Below, in pieces: positions 50,016 through 57,397 of a stretch of DNA of 64,000 bases (position 1 is its first letter; the number at the start of each line of letters is the position of its first letter). This DNA is from Negativibacillus massiliensis (GTDB lineage: Bacteria > Bacillota > Clostridia > Oscillospirales > Ruminococcaceae). Location: contig NZ_FTRU01000008.1 in the NCBI RefSeq assembly GCF_900148495.1, positions 372,001 through 436,000 of the forward strand. Direction: 5' to 3'. Under the pieces are notes generated by a model. It saw only the letters and a list, made by a program, of their open reading frames with translations, searched no databases and was not told where the DNA came from. The translations under genes and the position numbers were made by a program.

Positions 50016-51326
50016 ATGTCTAAGACAATACAGCTTTTGACAGCCCGCTGCGGCAAAATCCGTCCTGACTCTGTGGCGGACTATATCGCAAACGGCGGTT
50101 TTTCGGCTCTGAAAAAAGCAATGAGCATGGCTCCAATGGAGATCATCAATGAAATCATTGATGCAAAACTTTTGGGACGCGGCGGCGCTTCCTATCCAGC
50201 AGGCAAAAAGTGGAAACAGCTTTATGAAATTGAAGGAGATCCAAAATATATTGTCTGCAATGCCGACGAAGGCGAACCGGGAACCTTTAAAGATAAGGTT
50301 TTGCTGGAAAAAGATCCGCTGAGCATCATCGAAGGTATGGCAATTGCAGGTTATGTTTTTAACTCGCATGATGGTTATATTTATATCCGCGGTGAGTACC
50401 GTGAGATCCAGAAACTGTTCCAGGCTGCAATTGACAATGCGGTAAAAGCAAACTATCTGGGCGACAACATCATGGGTTCCTACTTCAGCTTCCGCGTACA
50501 TATTGTTTCGGGTGCTGGTGCTTATATCTGTGGTGAAAACTCCGGTCTGCTCAACTCCATTGAAGCAAAAACCGGTCGTCCTCGTGTAAAACCACCGCAT
50601 CTGGCAGAGGTTGGTCTCTATTCTCAGCCAACTCTGGTAAACAACGTAGAATCCTTTGCAAGCGTACCTCAAATTATTAATATGGGCGGCAAAGCATTCC
50701 AGGAACTGGGCGTAGAAGATTCCGGCGGTACCAAGTTGATCTGTCTGTCCGGTAACGTAAATCGCAGAGGTACTTTTGAAGTGCCGATTGGCGGTGTTAC
50801 TCTGCGTGATATTATTTTTGACCCTGAATTTGGCGGCGGTATTCCGGATGGTAAAGAGCTTAAATGCTATCATCTGGGTGGTCAGTCCGGCCCAATCGGT
50901 TTCCCAGAACAGCTGGATACCCGTTATGACCACACTTCCCTGAAAAAACAGGGACTGAGCATCGGTTCCGGTGCAGTAGTTGTACTGGACGATACTGTAT
51001 GCATCATTGATTACCTGAAGAAGGTATCGGAATTCTTTATCCATGAAAGCTGTGGTAAATGTGTTCCATGCCGTGAAGGTAACCGTCAGATGTACATGAT
51101 CCTGCATAAATTTGCAACAGGACTTGCAACAGAAAAAGATTTTGAGCGTCTGGAACGCCTGTCCTTTACTATGGCTACCGCATCTTCCTGCGGTCTGGGT
51201 CAGTCGGCTTCCACCGCACTTGACTCCTGTCTGAAACATAGACGTGAAGAATTCCAGGCACACATCAACGGCATTTGTCCGGTTTGTTTAAATAGCAGAA
51301 AGTATGGTGACCAGTATGCATATTGA
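50016..51326 (+). CDS. NuoF-like NADH- and FMN-binding hydrogenase subunit (HydB-type)
   Basis: 436 residues from the ATG at 50016, 8 bases after AAGGA; an ATG nine bases earlier is also possible. NADH/FMN features are GRGGASYPAGKKW, VCNADEGEPGTFKDK and GAGAYICGENSGLLNSIEAKTGRPRVKPP. The SLBB domain is followed by a 4Fe-4S site (CGKCVPCREGN and SSCGLGQ). It lacks both the N-terminal thioredoxin-like domain and the C-terminal 2[4Fe-4S] domain found in many HydB subunits, making it a compact version. It overlaps HydA by 23 bases. Confidence 0.93.
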   Translation: MSKTIQLLTARCGKIRPDSVADYIANGGFSALKKAMSMAPMEIINEIIDAKLLGRGGASYPAGKKWKQLYEIEGDPKYIVCNADEGEPGTFKDKVLLEKDPLSIIEGMAIAGYVFNSHDGYIYIRGEYREIQKLFQAAIDNAVKANYLGDNIMGSYFSFRVHIVSGAGAYICGENSGLLNSIEAKTGRPRVKPPHLAEVGLYSQPTLVNNVESFASVPQIINMGGKAFQELGVEDSGGTKLICLSGNVNRRGTFEVPIGGVTLRDIIFDPEFGGGIPDGKELKCYHLGGQSGPIGFPEQLDTRYDHTSLKKQGLSIGSGAVVVLDDTVCIIDYLKKVSEFFIHESCGKCVPCREGNRQMYMILHKFATGLATEKDFERLERLSFTMATASSCGLGQSASTALDSCLKHRREEFQAHINGICPVCLNSRKYGDQYAY

Positions 51327-53055
51327 TCCAAATAAGATGGTTACAATTAACATTGACGGTATTCCGGTAACCGTGCCATCCGGTACCACAATTATGGAAG
51401 CCGCAAGAAAAGTCGGTATTAAAATTCCATCCCTGTGCCACCATCCTGACCTGGGAGTCCGCGCATTCTGTCGTGTATGTCTGGTAGAAGACAGCCACAG
51501 CAGAAGACTGAAAACTGCCTGCAACAACCTGGTTGATGAGGCAGGCGACATCACCACCAATTCTCCAAAGGTAAGAAAAGCTCGTCAGACCGTTCTGGAG
51601 CTGCTGCTTGCAAACCATCCACAGGATTGTCTGCATTGTGAAAGAAACGGCAAATGTGAACTTCAGACTCTGGCAGCAGAATATAATATCCGCGGTAATA
51701 TCTTTGATCCAGTTTGGAAACCGGTTCCAAAAGAACTGAGCAATCCAGCTCTGGTTCGCGATATGACAAAATGTGTTCGCTGCGGTCGTTGTGTAGAGGC
51801 TTGTCAGGCAATTCAGACAACCAATGCAATCGGTTATAGCGGACGTTCCACCGATTTCAAGATTACAACCGCATTTGAGAAGCCACTGAGCGAATCTCCT
51901 TGCGTATACTGCGGACAGTGTGTTGCAGTATGTCCAGTTGGTGCATTGTATGAAAAAGATGATACCAAACGTGTTTGGGATGCAATCGACAATAAAGATA
52001 AATTTGTTGTTGTTCAGACCGCTCCGGCTGTCCGTGTAGCAATCGGTGAAGAATTTGGCATGGAGCGCGGCGCAATTGCAACTGGTAAGATGGTTGCTGC
52101 TCTGCGCAGACTGGGCTTTGACAAAGTATTCGATACCGATTTCTCTGCTGACCTGACCATTATGGAAGAAGGTTACGAGCTGCTTGACCGTATGAAGAAT
52201 GGCGGTACTCTGCCAATGATTACCTCCTGCAGCCCAGGTTGGATCAACTTTGTGGAAAAGACCTATCCTGATCTGCTTCCGCATGTTTCTTCCTGCAAAT
52301 CCCCACAGCAGATGTTCGGTGCAATCGCAAAAACTTACTATGCTGACAAGATGGGCATTCCACGTGACAAGATGTTTGTTGTTTCGATCATGCCTTGTAT
52401 CGCAAAGAAATATGAATGTCAGCGTCCGGAAATGAATTCTTCCGGCTATCAGGATGTCGATGTTGTTTTGACCACCCGCGAGCTTGCAAAGATGATTCGT
52501 ATGGCTGGACTGGACTTTAACTTCCTGCCAGAGGAAGAATTTGACCATCCGCTGGGACTTGGTTCCGGTGCTGGTGCAATCTTCGGTACTTCCGGCGGTG
52601 TAATGGAGGCTGCAATCCGTACCGTATACGAAGTTGTTACCGGAAAAGAACCACAGAGCCTCGACTTTACTGCATGCAGAGGTCATGAAGGCATTAAGGA
52701 AGCAACTTTGGATCTGGATGGAACACCAGTTAAGGTTGCTATTACAAACGGTCTGAAGAATGCAAGAGTTCTGATGGATAAGATTCGTGCAGGAGAAGCA
52801 GACTATCAGTTTATTGAAGTTATGTGCTGTCCAGGCGGTTGCGTAGGCGGCGGCGGTCAGCCATTTAGAACAACAGCTGCAATCCGCGAGCATCGTATGG
52901 ATGGACTGTACAAAGTAGATAAGAATATGAATCTGCGTCAGTCCCATAAGAATCCGGATATCCAGACCCTGTACAGCGAATTCCTCAAAGAGCCAAACAG
53001 CCATCTGGCTCATGAACTGCTGCATACTCACTACGAGGATCGTTCGGATAAATAA
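51304..53055 (+). CDS. hydA: [FeFe]-hydrogenase catalytic subunit
   Basis: 583 residues (an in-frame ATG 12 bases on is an alternative start). Domains in order: an N-terminal [2Fe-2S] domain (CHHPDLGVRAFCRVCLVED), a His-ligated cluster (HPQDCLHCERNGKCEL), two [4Fe-4S] sites (CVRCGRCVEAC, CVYCGQCVAVCPVGAL), and the H-cluster domain. The H-cluster motifs are complete: TSCSPGW, MPCIAKK and CCPGGCVGGGGQP. A C-terminal small-subunit-like tail is included. This is the M3-type architecture. It evolves or oxidises H2 with electrons from the NuoE/NuoF-like subunits. Confidence 0.96.
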   Translation: MVTSMHIDPNKMVTINIDGIPVTVPSGTTIMEAARKVGIKIPSLCHHPDLGVRAFCRVCLVEDSHSRRLKTACNNLVDEAGDITTNSPKVRKARQTVLELLLANHPQDCLHCERNGKCELQTLAAEYNIRGNIFDPVWKPVPKELSNPALVRDMTKCVRCGRCVEACQAIQTTNAIGYSGRSTDFKITTAFEKPLSESPCVYCGQCVAVCPVGALYEKDDTKRVWDAIDNKDKFVVVQTAPAVRVAIGEEFGMERGAIATGKMVAALRRLGFDKVFDTDFSADLTIMEEGYELLDRMKNGGTLPMITSCSPGWINFVEKTYPDLLPHVSSCKSPQQMFGAIAKTYYADKMGIPRDKMFVVSIMPCIAKKYECQRPEMNSSGYQDVDVVLTTRELAKMIRMAGLDFNFLPEEEFDHPLGLGSGAGAIFGTSGGVMEAAIRTVYEVVTGKEPQSLDFTACRGHEGIKEATLDLDGTPVKVAITNGLKNARVLMDKIRAGEADYQFIEVMCCPGGCVGGGGQPFRTTAAIREHRMDGLYKVDKNMNLRQSHKNPDIQTLYSEFLKEPNSHLAHELLHTHYEDRSDK

Positions 53056-53068
53056 CAATACTAAAATC

Positions 53069-53103
53069 AAAAGGACAGTACCAAACAGGTACTGTCCTTT
53101 TTT
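53069..53103 (+). terminator. Bidirectional terminator after hydA
   Basis: AAAAGGACAGTACC pairs with GGTACTGTCCTTTT around a 5-base loop, flanked by A and T tracts, between the convergent hydA and LysR genes. Confidence 0.92.
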
Positions 53104-53109
53104 ATCGTT

Positions 53110-54057
53110 TTATCGCTGGATATTATCAATTCCAAGTTTTATGAATTCCCGCATGGCAAGAGTGACATAAGAAGAATTTTTATAATAAAAATAAGCAAAA
53201 CGTTTGGTGTGGTCAGAATTGATTTTATAGTATACCAGATTGGATACCGGTGGGGTTCGGGTTACCAGAGTATCACTGACCAGTGTAATGCCGATATTGT
53301 TACAGACAATGTTATAGGCGGTGGTGAGCTGGTCAACCTCCAGCTGAATTTTGGGGGTAAATCCTGCCTGCTCACAGAGAGAATCCAGCTGGATGCGGGT
53401 ATCGTTGCCGTGGCGCAGAGCGATGAAGGTGTGATCCTGAAACGTTTCCATGGAGATGCACGGAGTAAGAGGGTCAATGTGCTTTTTGCTTAGGATATCG
53501 GCGTGTGTGAGCGCGCAGGAACGGTTTTGGATGCAGACAGGATCGGATACAGGGACAGCCAGCAAAAGCTGCTCTGAGCAGAACAGCTCGCGCTGATAAA
53601 TGCTTTCATCCATAGGATGGTTGTCCAGAACAAGGTCCAGATCTCCTTTAAATAATTTTTCTTCCAGATAGGCGATATTTCCCTCGCTGAGTTTTACATC
53701 CACACCGGGGTAGAGGCGATTAAATTCACTGATAATCTGCGGAAGAACCAGAGCAGAGAAGGCATTGTTGGAGCCGATGGAGAGGTGTCCTGTCTTTAAT
53801 CCACGCACGTCGTTGAGATAGTTTTCAAATTCATTTTCCAGCGTCATAATTTTTTCAATGTAGCGGATATATTCTGCACCACATTCGGTCAGCTGCAAAG
53901 GGGATGCATTTCGGTTGAAAATAGGGAATCCCAGTTTTTGCTCCGTCTTTTTGACCAAGGCACTTAAACAGGGTTGGGTGACATAAAGATTTTTGGCAGC
54001 CTTGGTAAAGCTTTTTTCCTTATAGACCTCATAGACATATTCCATATTACGAAACAT
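53110..54057 (-). CDS. LysR-family transcriptional regulator, divergent from racemase
   Basis: 315 residues from the ATG (MFRNMEY) 9 bases after GGAG; an ATG 15 bases upstream is an alternative. The helix-turn-helix is VYEVYKEKSFTKAAKNLYVTQPCLSALVKKTEQKLGFPIFNR. The effector domain contains LSIGSNNAFSALVLPQIISEF. It is divergent from the aspartate racemase gene, which it probably regulates. The intergenic spacer contains repeated AAATATTTAT words that may be its binding sites. Confidence 0.9.
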   Translation of the reverse strand: MFRNMEYVYEVYKEKSFTKAAKNLYVTQPCLSALVKKTEQKLGFPIFNRNASPLQLTECGAEYIRYIEKIMTLENEFENYLNDVRGLKTGHLSIGSNNAFSALVLPQIISEFNRLYPGVDVKLSEGNIAYLEEKLFKGDLDLVLDNHPMDESIYQRELFCSEQLLLAVPVSDPVCIQNRSCALTHADILSKKHIDPLTPCISMETFQDHTFIALRHGNDTRIQLDSLCEQAGFTPKIQLEVDQLTTAYNIVCNNIGITLVSDTLVTRTPPVSNLVYYKINSDHTKRFAYFYYKNSSYVTLAMREFIKLGIDNIQR

Positions 54058-54072
54058 CTGCTCACACTCCAT

Positions 54073-54138
54073 AAATAAATATTTATGATTTTTATAAATA
54101 TATAAATATTTGATTTTATTATAAAATGGATTTATACT
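54073..54138 (+). promoter_or_regulatory. Racemase promoter with repeated AT-rich operator words
   Basis: TTGATT (54110-54115) and TATACT (54133-54138) are separated by 17 bases. Just upstream, AAATATTTAT and its inverted form ATAAATATTT occur at least twice, a layout suited to LysR binding. AT richness makes chance repeats possible. Confidence 0.55.
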
Positions 54139-54173
54139 TAAGTCAAGCTAAAACAAGGGGGCGACAACGAAGA

Positions 54174-54944
54174 ATGAATCCGGTTATTGGAATTATCGGT
54201 GGAATGGGTCCACTGGCAACCTGCGATTTGATGCAGAAGATCATTGAATATACCGATGCCGACACAGACCAGGACCATGTCAGAATCTGTGTTGACTGCA
54301 ATACAAACATTCCAGATAGAACCACAGCAATTCTGCATGGTGGAAAAAGCCCGGTTCCAGAGCTCGTCAAGAGCGCGAAACGACTGGAGGCAATGGGAGC
54401 ACAGGTACTGATAATGTCCTGCAACACAGCACATTATTTTTATGATGATATGATCCCTTATCTGGAAACACCGTTCTTGAACATGATCAATGAGACAGCC
54501 GCTTTTTTGAAATGGATTAATACTTCCAAAGTAGGCGTTCTGGCAACTGACGGAACAAGAGAAAGCGGTATTTTTGAAAAAGCTCTGAGAAATGAAGAGA
54601 TCCAGACGGTATATCCATCTGAGAAAAATCAGAAACTGCTGATGTCATTGATTTACGATTACATCAAAGCAGGAAAATCAGGAATCGAAAACCTGCCAGT
54701 ACAGGGAATCCTGGATGAAATGTGGGAACAGGGAGCAGAAAAAATTATTATGGGTTGTACCGAGCTTCCGATTTTGTTTGAGAGATTAGGCATGATGAAT
54801 AACGATATGATCGACCCGACTGTAATTCTGGCACAGAGTGCCCTGCGAGCAGTGGGCAAAAAGCTCAAACCAACCGCATTGATTGAGCTTGTCAGAGGTG
54901 GGAAACTGGTAAGCAGTGACAGAACACATCAGGCGGTCGTATAA
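54174..54944 (+). CDS. Aspartate/glutamate racemase family protein
   Basis: 256 residues from the ATG (MNPVIGIIGG); a longer frame starts 48 bases upstream but overlaps the promoter. The family signature GIIGGMGPLATCDLMQKII is followed by the two catalytic cysteines in IMSCNTAHYFYDD and IMGCTELPILF. It interconverts amino-acid enantiomers without a cofactor, most likely aspartate. It may feed D-amino acids to cell-wall synthesis or degrade D-amino acids. It is followed by a terminator. Confidence 0.92.
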   Translation: MNPVIGIIGGMGPLATCDLMQKIIEYTDADTDQDHVRICVDCNTNIPDRTTAILHGGKSPVPELVKSAKRLEAMGAQVLIMSCNTAHYFYDDMIPYLETPFLNMINETAAFLKWINTSKVGVLATDGTRESGIFEKALRNEEIQTVYPSEKNQKLLMSLIYDYIKAGKSGIENLPVQGILDEMWEQGAEKIIMGCTELPILFERLGMMNNDMIDPTVILAQSALRAVGKKLKPTALIELVRGGKLVSSDRTHQAVV

Positions 54945-54968
54945 ATAAGAATCTATTTTGTGGGAAAG

Positions 54969-55012
54969 CAAAGAAGCAGCAGCTTTGTAGAAAAGCGGCT
55001 GCTTCTTTGTCT
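54969..55012 (+). terminator. Terminator after the racemase gene
   Basis: CAAAGAAGCAGC pairs with GCTGCTTCTTTG (12 bp) around a 17-base loop; the following T tract is short. Confidence 0.65.
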
Positions 55013-55082
55013 TGCATCCAAAAAAGATAAGGTCTATAATAGAAAAAAATCCAACAGGATTTGCTTTAAGGAGGAAACTGAT

Positions 55083-55664
55083 ATGCATACAGCAATGACA
55101 CAACAGCAGGCTTATGAGCTGCTCAAACAGTATAACAAGGACCCATTTCATTTAAGACATGCGCGTACCGTAGAGGGTACCATGCGTTACTTTGCAAGGG
55201 AACTGGGCTATGGAGAAGAGGAAGATTTCTGGGGTATTGTGGGACTTCTGCATGATCTGGATTTTGAGCTTTATCCAGAAGAACACTGCATTAAGAGTCA
55301 GGAACTGATGAAACAGGCAGGTCTGGAAGATGAAGTGATTCATGCAACAGCCAGCCATGGTTATGGAATGTGCTGCGATATCTGCCCAGAACATCAGATG
55401 GAAAAGGTATTGTTTGCAACCGATGAGCTTACTGGTCTGATTGGTGCAGCAGCGCTGATGCGTCCTTCCAAAAGCACCAAAGATATGGAGTTAAAATCTT
55501 TAAAGAAAAAGTTTAAGGATAAACGCTTTGCTGCTGGTTGTTCCCGCGAAACCATTCAGCAGGGTGCAGATATGCTGGGCTGGGAGCTGGATGAACTGTT
55601 ATCCAGAACACTGGCAGCCATGCAGGAAATCGAAGATGGTTTAAACGAGGAATTTGGAGAGTAG
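55083..55664 (+). CDS. HD-domain phosphohydrolase-like protein
   Basis: 193 residues from the ATG preceded by AAGGAGG. The HD-type ligands are visible: His in HLRHARTVEG, His-Asp in GLLHDLDFELYPEEH, His in ATASHGYG, and Asp in FATDELTGLI. It probably hydrolyses a nucleotide or small phosphate ester; the substrate is unknown. It begins a run of four small genes with the deformylase. Longer upstream frames cross the preceding terminator. Confidence 0.88.
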   Translation: MHTAMTQQQAYELLKQYNKDPFHLRHARTVEGTMRYFARELGYGEEEDFWGIVGLLHDLDFELYPEEHCIKSQELMKQAGLEDEVIHATASHGYGMCCDICPEHQMEKVLFATDELTGLIGAAALMRPSKSTKDMELKSLKKKFKDKRFAAGCSRETIQQGADMLGWELDELLSRTLAAMQEIEDGLNEEFGE

Positions 55665-55685
55665 GTCAAAACAGGGAGGAAAACC

Positions 55686-56192
55686 ATGGCATTGAGAGCA
55701 ATCCGGATCAACGATGATCCAATTTTGAAAAAACATTGTAAAAAAGTGGAAGTAGTGGATGATAAGATCCGCCAAATCCTCAATGATATGCTGGATACCC
55801 TGCATGCAACCTCAAACGGCGCTGCAATTGCAGCACCACAGGTCGGTATTTTAAAGCGTCTGGTTGTAATTGACATGGGAGAATTAAGCAACGGTGTACT
55901 GAAGCTGGTAAATCCTGAGATTATTAATCAGGAAGGGGAGCAGCTCTGTGAAGAAGGTTGTCTGAGTTTTCCGGATCGCTGGGCACAAACTCGCCGTCCA
56001 AACCGCGTGACAGTAAAAGCGTTGGATGAGAATGGAAATCCAGTTACCTTGACTGGAGAAGGTGACCTTGCAAAATGTTTCTGCCATGAGCTGGATCATC
56101 TGGATGGCATCGTTTTTTTGGATAAGGCAGTTCCGGGCTCGGTTGTAAACACTGCGGGTGTAAGACGGGCACAGAACCGGAGGCGCCGATAA
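55686..56192 (+). CDS. def: Peptide deformylase
   Basis: 168 residues with all three family motifs: GAAIAAPQVGI (motif 1, variant of GxGLAAxQ), EGCLSFP (motif 2, metal-binding Cys) and CHELDHLDG (motif 3, HExxH-like with two His). It removes formyl from the N-terminal Met of new proteins. The C-terminus is very basic (RRAQNRRRR). The stop shares a base with the next start (TAATGG). Confidence 0.95.
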   Translation: MALRAIRINDDPILKKHCKKVEVVDDKIRQILNDMLDTLHATSNGAAIAAPQVGILKRLVVIDMGELSNGVLKLVNPEIINQEGEQLCEEGCLSFPDRWAQTRRPNRVTVKALDENGNPVTLTGEGDLAKCFCHELDHLDGIVFLDKAVPGSVVNTAGVRRAQNRRRR

Positions 56193-56554
56193 TGGACTGG
56201 ATACAGCTGGTACTTCCAACAGAGGGAATGCAGGCCGCTATTCTTGCCTACCGTGATAGTTTCACAAAAGATGATGACTTGCCGCAGATCGACTGGGACA
56301 GGATAGAACAGGATTATTTTGGATGGCTCGATCAACAGAAAGATCAAATGCTGGGACTAAACGGAAAAACGGAGATGGTTTATTTCGCAGTTGACCCAGA
56401 GGATCGGATTGCAGCAAGCGTGCATCTTTATGAGAATGCAGAGAAAAAGATGGAATGGAATCTTTTCCTCTGTCCAGTATACCAAGAAAATGCGCAGCAG
56501 TTGAAGCAACAGGTCAAGTTACAGTTAGAGGACTGGAGATTGCTTGAAACATAA
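56192..56554 (+). CDS. Short protein resembling an N-terminal acetyltransferase fragment
   Basis: 120 residues. The beginning (MDWIQLVLPTEGMQAAILAYRDSF) and VYFAVDPEDRIAASVHLYEN recall the first part of GNAT enzymes of the COG3981 type, which are about 170 residues. The acetyl-CoA-binding segment is missing, and the remainder (NAQQLKQQVKLQLEDW) does not resemble it. It may be a degenerate enzyme or an unrelated small protein. It is translationally coupled to deformylase and has a normal frame without stops. Confidence 0.5.
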   Translation: MDWIQLVLPTEGMQAAILAYRDSFTKDDDLPQIDWDRIEQDYFGWLDQQKDQMLGLNGKTEMVYFAVDPEDRIAASVHLYENAEKKMEWNLFLCPVYQENAQQLKQQVKLQLEDWRLLET

Positions 56555-56569
56555 AATGGAGGAATCGGT

Positions 56570-56989
56570 ATGGAGTACAAACGATTTGGAAATACGGTTG
56601 TTGTCCGGATGGACAAGGGCGAAGAAATCGTGGAGCAGGTAAAACAAGTTGCATTGAAGGAAAATATCAAACTTGCTCAGGTAAGTGCTCTGGGAGCAAC
56701 CAACGACTTTGAGGTGGGATTGTTCGATACCCAGAAGATGCAGTATCTGCCAAATCATTTTACAGGAGATCATGAGATCGTATCTTTGACCGGAACGATC
56801 AATACCATGAACGGGGAGTACTACTCCCATTTACATATGAGCGCTGCTGGAAGGGATGGGTCCGTTGTAGGAGGGCACCTGAAAAGAGCGATGATCAGTG
56901 TAACCTGCGAAATGGTCATTACCCTGATTGATGGGGTTGTGGACCGCGAGTTTGTAGCGGAATTGGGACTGAATCAATTCAAGTTTTAA
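56570..56989 (+). CDS. PPC/DUF296 domain protein
   Basis: 139 residues. The plants-and-prokaryotes-conserved domain is seen from the N-terminal YKRFGNTVVVRMDKGEEIVEQVKQVA and ISALGA-like VSALGATNDFEVGLFD. The conserved HxH metal-type motif (YYSHLHMSAAGRDGSVVGGHLKRA) and VTCEMVITLID follow. Bacterial members are small trimeric proteins of uncertain role, annotated as DNA-binding by analogy to plant AT-hook proteins. It ends the deformylase run. Confidence 0.9.
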   Translation: MEYKRFGNTVVVRMDKGEEIVEQVKQVALKENIKLAQVSALGATNDFEVGLFDTQKMQYLPNHFTGDHEIVSLTGTINTMNGEYYSHLHMSAAGRDGSVVGGHLKRAMISVTCEMVITLIDGVVDREFVAELGLNQFKF

Positions 56990-56996
56990 CAAAGAT

Positions 56997-57030
56997 AAAA
57001 GCTGCCGTAATGTTACGGCAGCTTTTTTTA
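56997..57030 (+). terminator. Terminator after the PPC gene
   Basis: AAAAGCTGCCGTAA pairs perfectly with TTACGGCAGCTTTT around a 2-base gap, then further T residues. Confidence 0.92.
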
Positions 57031-57397
57031 AAATAAAGTAAATACAAAATTTATGGAAGAAATTGGTAAATTATGTTTTGCTTTGACAAGATAAAATGAA
57101 AAAGTGCAAAGCGCAATAAAAAGTGGATTTTATTGCGAGATTTTCTGAATATATTGTTAGTGAAAAAACAATATTTAGCAGTTTGCTGCTTTAGAACAGT
57201 AAATTTTATAAATATTAGAAAAATTAAAACGGCATTCTTGACATCGACTGATGATTTTGCTATGATAAAGCAAAATAAAGTAAATATTATACATTATGTG
57301 GATTTTTCATGCATATTATTAAGAAATGATAGTAGACCGAACGCAGTGTTTGGATTTTACTATAATTTATAAAGGACATTCAGTAAGGAGGAATATC
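57031..57397 (+). promoter_or_regulatory. Intergenic region with promoter of the first tandem binding protein
   Basis: The promoter is TTGACA (57238-57243) and TATGAT (57261-57266) with a 17-base spacer. The leader of about 125 bases ends in AAGGAGG. The rest is AT-rich; no clear stem matches the structured leader of the third paralogue. Confidence 0.75.

Noticed and set aside
51265-53070. A 601-residue minus-strand frame over hydA
   Set aside because: It is the antisense of a complete [FeFe]-hydrogenase and shows the same Cys/Trp/Asn-rich artefact composition.
57133-57372. A 79-residue frame before the first tandem binding protein
   Set aside because: It spans the consensus promoter at 57238-57266, has AT-driven composition and lacks a ribosome-binding site.
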